Part shown: positions 45,390-53,333 of the stretch, one piece after another
Position numbering within the stretch: position 1 is the stretch's first letter
Layout of the letters: the number at the start of each line of letters is the position of its first letter
From: Methanoplanus limicola DSM 2279
GTDB lineage: Archaea; Halobacteriota; Methanomicrobia; Methanomicrobiales; Methanomicrobiaceae
Assembly (NCBI RefSeq): GCF_000243255.1
Contig: NZ_CM001436.1
Location: 1,090,077-1,154,076 of the forward strand
Length of the DNA: 64,000 nucleotides
Direction of reading: 5' to 3'
Program-made: the position numbers and the translations under genes
Notes under the pieces: model-generated
Seen by the model: the letters and a program-made list of their open reading frames with translations, nothing else
Database searches by the model: none
What the model was told of the DNA's origin: nothing

Positions 45390-46592
45390 TCAGATCTCAC
45401 CAAAAAAGCCCTCTCTCCAGAGATACCCCATCTGATCGCCTTCTTCCATGTAGGCAGCTATCTGTTCATCATCTTTTGCCCGTTTTATTTTCGTATAGCC
45501 ATCTGATTTTTCAAGCCAGTACACTTCATCAAGGAGGGCGGCATTGAGGAAGTCGGGCGAGTGGGTAGATACAAACACCTGCCCGCCGCGATTTGCATAG
45601 TCCCTGAATTCTTCGGCAAGTTCCCATAACAGTTTAGGATACAGCTGATTTTCTGGTTCTTCAACACATAAGAGAGGGTGTGGATGTGGGTCATAGAGGA
45701 GAACGAGATATGCCAGCATCTTTATTGTTCCGTCAGAGACATAACGGGCAAGGAATGGATCTTCAAAAGATCCGTCCTGAAACTTCAGAAGGACACGCCC
45801 CTCTTCGGTTGTCTTTGATTCTACATCTGTTATGCCGGGGACCCGGTCCTTTAGCAGTTCAATAATTCTTCCGAATGTCTCAGGATATTCCCTGTGCAGA
45901 TACTGTATTACAATCGAAAGATTTTCACCTTCAGTTGAGAGATGTTCTGCATATCCGGCATCCTGTTCATGCCGTGCCCTGTTTATATGAAAATCGGATG
46001 TATGCCAGTTTTCAATAAGATTTCCAAGTAAAACCACAGCCGAAAATTTTTCAAACTGAGTCAGGCCCTTTATCGCCAGAATATCATTGGATTTTAAGTT
46101 CTGTTCTTCTCTTTGGAGTTTGCTTATGTCTGATGTCTCACTCGGTACTTTATCCTGTACATCATCAGAAATTTCTGTTACTGCGTAACCCTTACCATCT
46201 GCAAATTCAAGAATGCTCAGGGGTTTTCCTCTGCTGCCCCGGCGGTATTTCAATATCTCATTTTCAACATATGCCCGACCTTTTCGCTCATTTATCCGGA
46301 GGAAATAAGTTATAAGGGGCTTCTCTGGAGATTCCCTGAATTTAATTTCTATCTCTATCGGACCTTTTGAATTTCTGCTGCGGACTTCTTCAAATCCTCT
46401 GCTGCCTCCAAGTTTTACAAGTGCTGAGTTTACATTGCCTGAGAGTGCATCTTTTAAAAATTTAAATATGCTGAATATTGTGCTTTTGCCGCTCCCGTTA
46501 GCCCCAACAATTATACAGAAATCCGGAATGTCTGTCATCTCAGCATCCTGAAATGCCTTGAAGTTCTTCAGCCTTATTGATTCAATTTTCAT
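45390..46592 (-). CDS. AAA15/21-type SMC-like ATPase of a two-gene pair
   Basis: 400 residues: N-terminal IRLKNFKAF and Walker A GANGSGKST at about 32-40, a middle insertion, then an ABC-type signature region (ARYVSDGTIKMLAYLVLL), Walker B LLCVEEPENQLYP and the His switch VFVSTHSPDFLNA. This is the COG4637/AAA_21 architecture, related to RecF/OLD proteins. It forms an operon with the DUF4276-like gene two bases downstream. Both genes are intact. Confidence 0.85.
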   Translation of the reverse strand: MKIESIRLKNFKAFQDAEMTDIPDFCIIVGANGSGKSTIFSIFKFLKDALSGNVNSALVKLGGSRGFEEVRSRNSKGPIEIEIKFRESPEKPLITYFLRINERKGRAYVENEILKYRRGSRGKPLSILEFADGKGYAVTEISDDVQDKVPSETSDISKLQREEQNLKSNDILAIKGLTQFEKFSAVVLLGNLIENWHTSDFHINRARHEQDAGYAEHLSTEGENLSIVIQYLHREYPETFGRIIELLKDRVPGITDVESKTTEEGRVLLKFQDGSFEDPFLARYVSDGTIKMLAYLVLLYDPHPHPLLCVEEPENQLYPKLLWELAEEFRDYANRGGQVFVSTHSPDFLNAALLDEVYWLEKSDGYTKIKRAKDDEQIAAYMEEGDQMGYLWREGFFGEI

Positions 46593-46813
46593 ATTTCCAC
46601 AGCCTTTTAGATACCAGAATTGTCAAAGTTGCAAGATAGAACTGGGTCTTTAAAGCAGTTAAAGTAGCTAAAGTAATATCTGTTTTATCTTTTCTTAAAT
46701 GATGTGCCATGACATTCAGAGTTTAACATCTGCCAACACCAACCACCAATACGCACATGGACATATGCAGTCAATCATATTCATTTTAAAATGTATTCTT
46801 AACAAGCCCAATT

Positions 46814-47575
46814 TCAGTTATCATATGCTTCAGTAGATTCTTCAGCTAATTGATCAGCCAATGATTTTACGTCAGCATTTACCCGATAGTGACTGAAATT
46901 TTTTACTTTCTCAACATTTATGAGATTTCCAAGCTTCAGCCTGCTGATGTGCCATGATATTGCTGAGCCGGAAAGTCCGGTGAATCCCACCAGATCTTTG
47001 TGGGTACATCCAGGATTTTGCCCGATATAATTCAGAACATCCTTGGTTTTGCTGTAATCTAGAATCGAAATTGCAATACGATCTTTTGGGCTGAATCTAT
47101 TGTGATTTTCAAAATAATGTCGCTTTTTTGAAACTTTTTGAGAGATAACTTTGCCGTTCTCCTCAAGAAGATTTAGATGATGTCTTAGAGAACTGCGATT
47201 AATCCCTGTAATATTTTCAATTTCAGTCTGGTTTATCCCGGGATTTTCCTGAATTTCCCTGTAAATCCCGGCTCTTTTATCATTATCAAGCAAATTTTTC
47301 TTCTTTATCTGCCTGATCCCAAAAAACAAAACCCCCAGAACTGCAATAAGATTTGCCAGAGGAACTAAAATAGAGGCATTGACAGCAATATATGAGACAA
47401 TGTGATGTTTTAACGGGATTTCCCACCATTCAAGAACGTAAACAACATCCTCCCCTGAAAGATCCCGTGGTTCTTCACTTGGAGTTACAACGATATTAGA
47501 ACCTATTGATGCCTGGTTGATATAAACAAATACAAGTATCAGAAAAAGGGCTACTGCAACACCTTTAAGTTTCAC
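46814..47575 (-). CDS. membrane-anchored regulator with two winged helices
   Basis: 253 residues: a signal-anchor helix (about 5-23), an outer loop of about 35 residues, a second transmembrane helix (about 62-86), then two consecutive winged-helix domains (GIYREIQENPGINQTEIENI ... SLRHHLNLLEENGKV; and VLNYIGQNPGCTHKDLVGFT ... ISWHISRLKLGNLI). The starting codon is GTG. It is a membrane-bound transcription factor that could sense an outside signal. It lies 51 bases downstream of the PPC-like gene and is the best candidate to bind the 52-bp palindrome present three times in this locus. Confidence 0.78.
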   Translation of the reverse strand: MKLKGVAVALFLILVFVYINQASIGSNIVVTPSEEPRDLSGEDVVYVLEWWEIPLKHHIVSYIAVNASILVPLANLIAVLGVLFFGIRQIKKKNLLDNDKRAGIYREIQENPGINQTEIENITGINRSSLRHHLNLLEENGKVISQKVSKKRHYFENHNRFSPKDRIAISILDYSKTKDVLNYIGQNPGCTHKDLVGFTGLSGSAISWHISRLKLGNLINVEKVKNFSHYRVNADVKSLADQLAEESTEAYDN

Positions 47576-47626
47576 AAATATATTTTAGACAATGAGATAA
47601 AATATGTTTCTCCTGATTCAGCAGCA

Positions 47627-48088
47627 TCAGGTCAGTGAATAATCAAGAGATGCTCCGGATACCTCCCTGCCATATACGTTGAGTTTCCAGTCGCCCATTG
47701 GAAGAAAACCTGAAGATGTCTTAATATCAATATCAATCAGGCCGTCCTTTGATGAACTGTCATATAAATCTGTATAATGCCCGATTAAGGTGTCATCCGA
47801 TCTGTAAACATAGAGTTCAAGATCTCCGTAATTTTCATTCCAGGATAATGTGACATCAATCTTTGATGTAAACGGCCAGACATACCTGGAGTGACTTATT
47901 ATTTCCCCCTCCGATATCTGATTTTGTGCCTTTGTGCCCGATATTGCAGGATTGTACTTGTCAAACGAGGGGATTACAATAATCTCATTGTTCTCTGTTT
48001 TTTCCATTGCATTCTCCGCTGTTACAGGCATTATAAAAAATGCCGCAAGTAACAGGGCTGCCAGTAAAAATGATGATTTTCCTGTCAT
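47627..48088 (-). CDS. small exported PPC-like protein
   Basis: 153 residues: signal peptide (about 5-23, ending PVTA), then a linker and a beta-sandwich domain resembling bacterial pre-peptidase C-terminal (PPC) domains (DVTLSWNENYGDLELYVYRS ... FLPMGDWKLNVYGREVSGAS). ATG 48088 is preferred over GTG 48091. It is divergent from the exported peptidase at 48283 and followed by the membrane regulator. Two degraded copies of this gene (50503-50705 and 52677-53139) accompany the other two copies of the cassette, so it is the divergent half of the repeated unit. Confidence 0.75.
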   Translation of the reverse strand: MTGKSSFLLAALLLAAFFIMPVTAENAMEKTENNEIIVIPSFDKYNPAISGTKAQNQISEGEIISHSRYVWPFTSKIDVTLSWNENYGDLELYVYRSDDTLIGHYTDLYDSSSKDGLIDIDIKTSSGFLPMGDWKLNVYGREVSGASLDYSLT

Positions 48089-48122
48089 CACTATGCGGGT
48101 ATAATTTAATGCTATATTGCTG

Positions 48123-48174
48123 TTCTGACCAAATCATCGAATTAGGTATCAGTAATTAGACGATTTGGTCAGAA
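48123..48174. promoter_or_regulatory. 52-bp palindrome between divergent genes, copy 1
   Basis: TTCTGACCAAATCATCGAAT on the left and, read on the other strand, TTCTGACCAAATCGTCTAAT from the right, separated by a short centre: about 20 of 22 positions match. It lies between a leftward TATA-like TTAAATTATA (PPC-like gene) and a rightward TAAATAAAAG (peptidase gene) and so could control both. The same palindrome occurs at 50740 and 53174. Confidence 0.75.
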
Positions 48175-48282
48175 GACGTAAATAAAAGCGGAAAAAACCT
48201 CTGCTTAGTGAACCGGAATCTTACCAGAAAAAAGAACTTGGAAATTTAGAGATATGGTTTGCTGTTAGATGAGAGGAAAATT

Positions 48283-49479
48283 ATGAAACCAGAAAAAATC
48301 ATACGGGCTTTAAGCCTGCTATTGCTAATGGCACTGCTAACGGCGATGTTTATTCCGGCTGTTAGTGCAATAGATGTTGAAACTATAGAAAAATATTCAG
48401 TTAGTTCTGAGGACTCATATTTAATTGCAAAAAATACCTTTGATGATTTTGTTTCATCCGGAGCATTAGATAATGAAATATTCAAAGATTCACAAATATT
48501 ATCAAATTCGCCACTGCTGATATATGATGTAAATGGATCAATATTATTTCACCAATATGACATCACAAAAGATGGGAAAAAATTGGGATTTATAAGAGCC
48601 GCAGGAAGCAAAGTTCTTGGGTCTACAATAATTATGATTCAGGAAACTCCAGACACCATAAACTATCATGACATCATATTAAAATCAGAAGAGATCATAA
48701 AATCAAACTTTAAAGATTTAAAACATCCAAAACCACAAATTGTCTGCTATAATTACCCAAAAATCGGAATAATGTATGATATAATTAACAATAAAAATGA
48801 GAGAAAGAAAATAATAATAGATGCAGCTGAAATGTATATTGTACCAGAAAGATATTCTATTTCTTCTGGTGAAAATGAGATTTGGTCATTGTATGATAGT
48901 ATCACAAATGAACAAATAAAAACCAAAGTTAATGAATGGAATAAAGAATATCTAGCAATTGAGTCAGTAGACAATAACAATTCTCAGAGCTCCAAATCTT
49001 ATACATACAAAAAATTATGGGGCCCTGCAAATCTTGTGCCTCAGATAAATGGAGTATGGTGTGCAGTCGCTTCTGCTAAAATGATTGCTTATTGGTACGG
49101 GACGTCCCATACTATGACTCACATCGCTGATGTAATGGATGCCTGGAACCATTCAGCTGTGCCTCCAACTCCCGGAGGAGTAATCAACTCTAAAGAATTA
49201 AGCTATTACGAAGGGTCACCCGAAGGTCTCCAGATGAATGCTGAACGTGTTTTTGCAGCAGGCTTCTACTGGATGGACTTTAAGAACCATATTAAAAATT
49301 CTGACGTAATAACATCTTCAATACCCGGACATGTTCGCGCATGCGATGGTTATGCCGAATATAGCTCAGGAAGTAAATACCTGCACATATTTGACCCAGG
49401 AAATCCTGCCAGCACAGGATGTACTTTTTGGGAAAGCTTAACAGGAGTCACAAAAGTTAGTTACATTTTTGTAACATAA
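48283..49479 (+). CDS. exported papain-like (C39/C10-type) cysteine peptidase
   Basis: 398 residues: signal peptide (about 1-28, MKPEKIIRAL... to VSA), a propeptide-like region to about 235 (SEDSYLIAKNTFDDFV ... LLIYDVNGSILFHQYDI) reminiscent of streptopain-type pro-domains, and a papain-fold domain. Active-site residues readable: Cys260 in NGVWCAVASAKMIAYW, His350 in PGHVRACDG, Asp371 in HIFDPGN. An RBS GAGAGG 5-10 bases upstream supports ATG 48283. Its promoter, RBS and signal peptide are shared with the genes at 50900 and 53334. Confidence 0.8.
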   Translation: MKPEKIIRALSLLLLMALLTAMFIPAVSAIDVETIEKYSVSSEDSYLIAKNTFDDFVSSGALDNEIFKDSQILSNSPLLIYDVNGSILFHQYDITKDGKKLGFIRAAGSKVLGSTIIMIQETPDTINYHDIILKSEEIIKSNFKDLKHPKPQIVCYNYPKIGIMYDIINNKNERKKIIIDAAEMYIVPERYSISSGENEIWSLYDSITNEQIKTKVNEWNKEYLAIESVDNNNSQSSKSYTYKKLWGPANLVPQINGVWCAVASAKMIAYWYGTSHTMTHIADVMDAWNHSAVPPTPGGVINSKELSYYEGSPEGLQMNAERVFAAGFYWMDFKNHIKNSDVITSSIPGHVRACDGYAEYSSGSKYLHIFDPGNPASTGCTFWESLTGVTKVSYIFVT

Positions 49480-49539
49480 CATTTATATTGTCACAATATA
49501 ATATATTCAAATTATTAGAAGACCCATAAAGGCGCTATT

Positions 49540-50217
49540 ATGAAATTATCTTTCAAAAATGTTGTATTATTTGGGATGATATTCTGTATTATTACATTAT
49601 CACCAGGATGTATAGATGAAACGTATTATGCCCCATCCCAAAACAATAGCCAGGATTATCAAAAAGTTGAGTCTGACTGTCCGGAGGACTACGTACCATC
49701 ACTGTATAGTGACGCATGCCAGTCATTTCTTAAAAATGGTTCATGGGTGCCCACATTAATTTTTGATTCAGATGTTTCAGACAGTTCTATTAAAGCATTT
49801 ATGGAGCGGTATTTTGGGGAATATGATAATGAATGGCAAATCTTTAATTTTTCTTCAGATTTTCCATACTATCTAAAATCACCTAAAGAAAAATACAATT
49901 ACTATACGTCCCAGATTAAGGAAAACTGGGAATTATGTTTAAACTGCCATTACGGCTGTTATGATGAGGGAATTATCTCTTTTGAAAAAGAAAGGGGAGA
50001 TTATGTAATACTGGGACTTAATAACTGCCGTATAAAGTATAAGAACTGTTTTGAAGAGATGAAAAAAGCAGGGATTCCGGTAAAGAAAACAAAATGTGCA
50101 TTTCCAAGGAAATACAGAACAAATAATTCAGATGTCAAAATGATCAATCTGCTGAAAGAAATAGACAAAGATGAAGAGGTTCTTTTCGTTATGAAGTCAT
50201 ACATCAGCGACAGGTAA
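49540..50217 (+). CDS. Cys-rich lipoprotein, copy 1
   Basis: 225 residues with a lipobox (ITLSPGC, Cys at about 24). The outer part has about ten Cys, including CLNCHYGCYDEG, NNCRIKYKNCFEE and KKTKCAFP, suggesting disulfides or metal binding. I do not know the family. It is nearly identical, at DNA and protein level, to the gene at 62810-63487; differences are a handful of substitutions. Downstream lies a broken copy of the ThiS-like gene in the same arrangement as the second copy. Confidence 0.75.
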   Translation: MKLSFKNVVLFGMIFCIITLSPGCIDETYYAPSQNNSQDYQKVESDCPEDYVPSLYSDACQSFLKNGSWVPTLIFDSDVSDSSIKAFMERYFGEYDNEWQIFNFSSDFPYYLKSPKEKYNYYTSQIKENWELCLNCHYGCYDEGIISFEKERGDYVILGLNNCRIKYKNCFEEMKKAGIPVKKTKCAFPRKYRTNNSDVKMINLLKEIDKDEEVLFVMKSYISDR

Positions 50218-50307
50218 TATTATATCCTCTAAAAATTCAGGGAATTTTCAAAAGGAGAGCAAAAAACTAATGAAATTCCTAACCATTTTTTAAACCCAAA
50301 TGAATGG

Positions 50308-50466
50308 TCACCCTCTCGAAGCAGTGGTTATAATATCATAACCGGCTTCCTCTGCCGGCTCGTCCTCCGGGATAATCCTGCCGTTGAGTTCAATAATTAC
50401 GGTATTCGAAATAATCCCGCAGGCAAGCAGGATATCTGAAAGCGGAGTGCCTTCTTCAAACTCTGC
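50308..50466 (-). pseudogene. ThiS-like gene, truncated copy
   Basis: About 53 codons match the 3' part of the intact ThiS-like gene at 63578-63781, up to the codons for FEEG. Upstream of 50466 the sequence switches to unrelated bases and then to the PPC-like fragment, so the first 13-14 codons and the start are missing. Confidence 0.75.
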
Positions 50467-50502
50467 TTTTTACTGGCTTTTGACAGCAAAATCAGGAAAA
50501 AC

Positions 50503-50705
50503 TGGAATGACTTATTATTTCCCCTTCTGAAATCTGATTTTGTGCCTTTGTGCCTGAGATTAGTGGATTATATTTGTCAACCGAAGGGATTACAATAATC
50601 TCATTTTTCTCTGTATTTTCCATCGCACTTTCTGCTTTTACAGGCATTATAAAAAATGCCGCAGGTAACAAAGGCTGCCGGTAAAAATGATGATTTTCCT
50701 GTCAT
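50503..50705 (-). pseudogene. PPC-like gene, truncated copy (cassette 2)
   Basis: Only the signal peptide and first part of the mature protein remain, matching 47880-48088, and an extra base in the signal-peptide region (GGTAACAAAGG) shifts the frame. The PPC-like domain is missing, replaced by the ThiS fragment junction at about 50470-50503. It is divergent from the exported protein at 50900. Confidence 0.75.
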
Positions 50706-50739
50706 CACTATGCGGGTATAATTTAATGCTATATTGCTG

Positions 50740-50791
50740 TTCTGACCAAATCATCGAATTAGGTATCAGTAATTAGACGATTTGGTCAGAA
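50740..50791. promoter_or_regulatory. 52-bp palindrome, copy 2
   Basis: Identical by eye to the palindrome at 48123-48174, including the centre, and again located just upstream of the TATA-like TAAATAAAAG that serves the gene at 50900. Its divergent gene has decayed, yet the site is perfectly kept. Confidence 0.75.
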
Positions 50792-50899
50792 GACGTAAAT
50801 AAAAGCGGAAAAAACCTCTGCTTAGTGAACCCGAATCTTACCAGAAAAAAGAACCTGGAAATTTAGAGATATGGTTTGCTGTTAGATAAGAGGAAAATT

Positions 50900-51844
50900 A
50901 TGAAACCAGAAAAAATCATACGGGCTTTAAACCCGCTATTGATAATAGCACTGCTAGCAGCGATGTTTATTCCGGCTGTTAGTGCTGAGGAAGCTATTGA
51001 ACCAATTGATAGTAATCAGGATATCACCAATCTATTTGAACCAATAAACAATGAAATAGTCAATAAAATGGCCACCATTGTTACAAAAGATGGATTCGCT
51101 AAGACAACATTTAATCCCAGAGATTATTCAGAAAAACTGATGTGTATTTACCAGAAAAATCTGGATCAGATTATAGATTTACTTGAGAAAAAAACCGGTC
51201 AGAAGTTATCAACAGATGAAAAAGAAGATCTTAAAAAAATTATCATTCAGGAGCATATGGATAAAGTGTCATGGGCACAATTAAAGGAAAAAATGGGCGT
51301 AAAAGATGAAAATTTTAAACCCATGTTATTAAGTCAGGGTAAAATATTAACTCATACAGAACAAAGCCGACTACCACTATCTCTAATCCTTGTTCAGGTA
51401 TCAGACGATATATACGGGGGTGCAGGTCTTGATGGAGCCGGGATACCATATATTGTTAATGGCGAAAATGATCTATTATCTGTATCAGTAAACACTGCAT
51501 ACACAGGAAAGGATCTTTATGAATGTCTATTTATGGATGAAGATGCTCCCAATACTGCCCTTGACATCTCCTATGATGAATTGAGGATGCAAGTATATGG
51601 TACGCTTCATGATATTCAGGGATTTTTCATTACAGAACCAGATGATCATGGACACAGGTACATTGAATTTGGAAATGACTACGATAATGGAAATTCATAT
51701 GGAACTGTTATTGGCCAACACGGTGCATTAACAACATCCTGGAATGTAGGTTACCGGATCTATATCAGTAATGTATGGAATCATGCTATGAGTCTGGATA
51801 ACCGGAATTCGAATATGGCAACAAAAACCTATTATTATTACTGA
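50900..51844 (+). CDS. exported protein of cassette 2, unknown function
   Basis: 314 residues. The first ~29 codons (signal peptide MKPEKIIRAL ... PAVSAEEA) and everything upstream to beyond the palindrome match the genes at 48283 and 53334; the mature part does not. It has a helical Lys-rich middle (LDQIIDLLEKKTGQKLSTDE) and a C-terminal beta-rich part with HDIQGFFITEPDDHGHRYIE and a Tyr-rich end. I recognise no family. Two His/Asp-rich spots may bind metal. Confidence 0.7.
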   Translation: MKPEKIIRALNPLLIIALLAAMFIPAVSAEEAIEPIDSNQDITNLFEPINNEIVNKMATIVTKDGFAKTTFNPRDYSEKLMCIYQKNLDQIIDLLEKKTGQKLSTDEKEDLKKIIIQEHMDKVSWAQLKEKMGVKDENFKPMLLSQGKILTHTEQSRLPLSLILVQVSDDIYGGAGLDGAGIPYIVNGENDLLSVSVNTAYTGKDLYECLFMDEDAPNTALDISYDELRMQVYGTLHDIQGFFITEPDDHGHRYIEFGNDYDNGNSYGTVIGQHGALTTSWNVGYRIYISNVWNHAMSLDNRNSNMATKTYYYY

Positions 51845-51883
51845 TTTTCCAATGATAAATAAAAGAGGCAGTAGGTGATGAAA

Positions 51884-52492
51884 ATGAAGCTGACTGCAAA
51901 AGGCATGGATCAGGTATTTTACTATTGTCTCCTTGGAATTCTTATATTCACATCTATCACCAATTTTTTTATGTTTATAATAAACTGGGAGGCCTGGTTT
52001 TTTGGAATTAAGATGGAAGGTCTTTATGCAGGTCTTATATTATTCAGTTATTTTCTGATTTCATCATTTCTTGCATATTTTTTAATCAGGCATCCTGAAA
52101 AAATTGTAATCATTGCCGGTTCGTCAGTTGTTTTCTTTGGATTTTTATTTATGGACTCCTCAGTTACAGTACAGGAACTGAGTAATGGTAAAAATTTATT
52201 TACAAGCTTATCCGCAGCACGGGTGATTATTTCTATAAATATCCTGGCTGCTCATCTTATTGTTGTACGCTTCTACAAGAAGGAAGATAATACATTAAAA
52301 GGTGACATTATATGGAATTCTATAAAATATGAACATGAAACTAATTTTTCCTTAAAAACAACCGGGATAAAAAATTTAGAAAAATATGCAACATGGAATA
52401 ACCTGATACTGGCAATGGCAACGTTTATCATAATTTTTTTTCTTGTGTGGTTAGTGATACCTATGATTATTTTTCTTATCCTGCTACCGTAA
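51884..52492 (+). CDS. four-helix integral membrane protein, unknown function
   Basis: About 202 residues with four predicted transmembrane helices (about 10-32, 42-66, 72-90 and 108-128) and a further hydrophobic end (about 172-202). No motif is recognised. ATG 51884 is chosen because AGGTGA at 51873-51878 gives normal RBS spacing. It follows the unknown exported gene by 39 bases and is probably its operon partner, perhaps for anchoring or immunity. Confidence 0.6.
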   Translation: MKLTAKGMDQVFYYCLLGILIFTSITNFFMFIINWEAWFFGIKMEGLYAGLILFSYFLISSFLAYFLIRHPEKIVIIAGSSVVFFGFLFMDSSVTVQELSNGKNLFTSLSAARVIISINILAAHLIVVRFYKKEDNTLKGDIIWNSIKYEHETNFSLKTTGIKNLEKYATWNNLILAMATFIIIFFLVWLVIPMIIFLILLP

Positions 52493-52676
52493 GTGAGTAA
52501 CATTTGATAGGTTGAATCACAAAATAAATCAAAAATTCAGAAAATTTATTATTTGAATAAAAAATGCTACATAATCCTAATGAAAAATAAGTGACTCTGT
52601 GAAATATATTATAATTACCCAAACAGTTCAGCAAGGAGCCAAAAATATGAAATATATTTCTCCCAAACTAAGGGCA

Positions 52677-53139
52677 TTAAGTTAGTGAATAATCAAGAGA
52701 TGCTCCGGATACCTCCCTGCCATATACGTTGAGTTTCCAGTCCCCCATTGGAAGGAAGCCTGAGGACGTTTTAATATCAATATCAATCAGGCCGTCCTTT
52801 TCTGAACTGTCATATAAATCTGTATAATGCCAATTAAAGTATCATCCGGCCTGTAAACATAAAGTTCAAGATCCCCATAATTTTCATCCCAGGACATTTG
52901 TTACATCAATCTTTGATGTAAATGGCCAGATATATCTTGAATGACTGATTATTTCCCCTTCTGAAATCTGATTTTGTGCCTTTGTGTCCGATATTGCAGG
53001 ATTGTACTTGTCAACCGAGGGGATCACAATAATTTCATTGTTCTCTGCTTTATCCATTGCACTTTCCGCTGTTACAGGCATTATAAAAAATGCCGCAGGT
53101 AACAAAGGCTGACAGTAAAAATGATGATTTTCCTGTCAT
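52677..53139 (-). pseudogene. PPC-like gene, degraded copy (cassette 3)
   Basis: Nearly full-length relative of 47627-48088, from the start region to a TAA at 52677. At least three lesions break it: a base change in length in the signal peptide (GGTAACAAAGG), one near the middle (GACATTTGTTACATC for GATAATGTGACATC), and a one-base loss near 52832 (AATGCCAATTAAAG). It cannot be translated as one protein. It is divergent from the metallopeptidase at 53334. Confidence 0.8.
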
Positions 53140-53173
53140 CACTATGCGGGTATAATTTAATGATATATTGCTG

Positions 53174-53225
53174 TTCTGACCAAATCATCGAATTAGGTAT
53201 CAGTAATTAGACGATTTGGTCAGAA
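53174..53225. promoter_or_regulatory. 52-bp palindrome, copy 3
   Basis: Identical by eye to the palindromes at 48123 and 50740. Here the following TATA-like element reads TAAATATAAG, a slightly better archaeal TATA than in the other copies, so expression strength may differ. Confidence 0.75.
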
Positions 53226-53333
53226 GACGTAAATATAAGCGGGAAAAACCTCTGCTTAGTGAACCGGAATCTTACCAGAAAAAAGAACTTGGAAATTTAG
53301 AGATATGGTTTGCTGTTAGATGAGAGGAAAATT

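Larger units (their letters stand above)
49540..50466. repeat. duplicated lipoprotein + ThiS segment, copy 1
   Basis: This stretch and 62810-63736 are nearly identical over about 927 bases. The match begins near the lipoprotein start codon and ends inside the ThiS-like gene, where copy 1 is joined to PPC-like sequence. The 12 kb between the copies contain the second and third effector cassettes and all insertion sequences. Confidence 0.85.
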
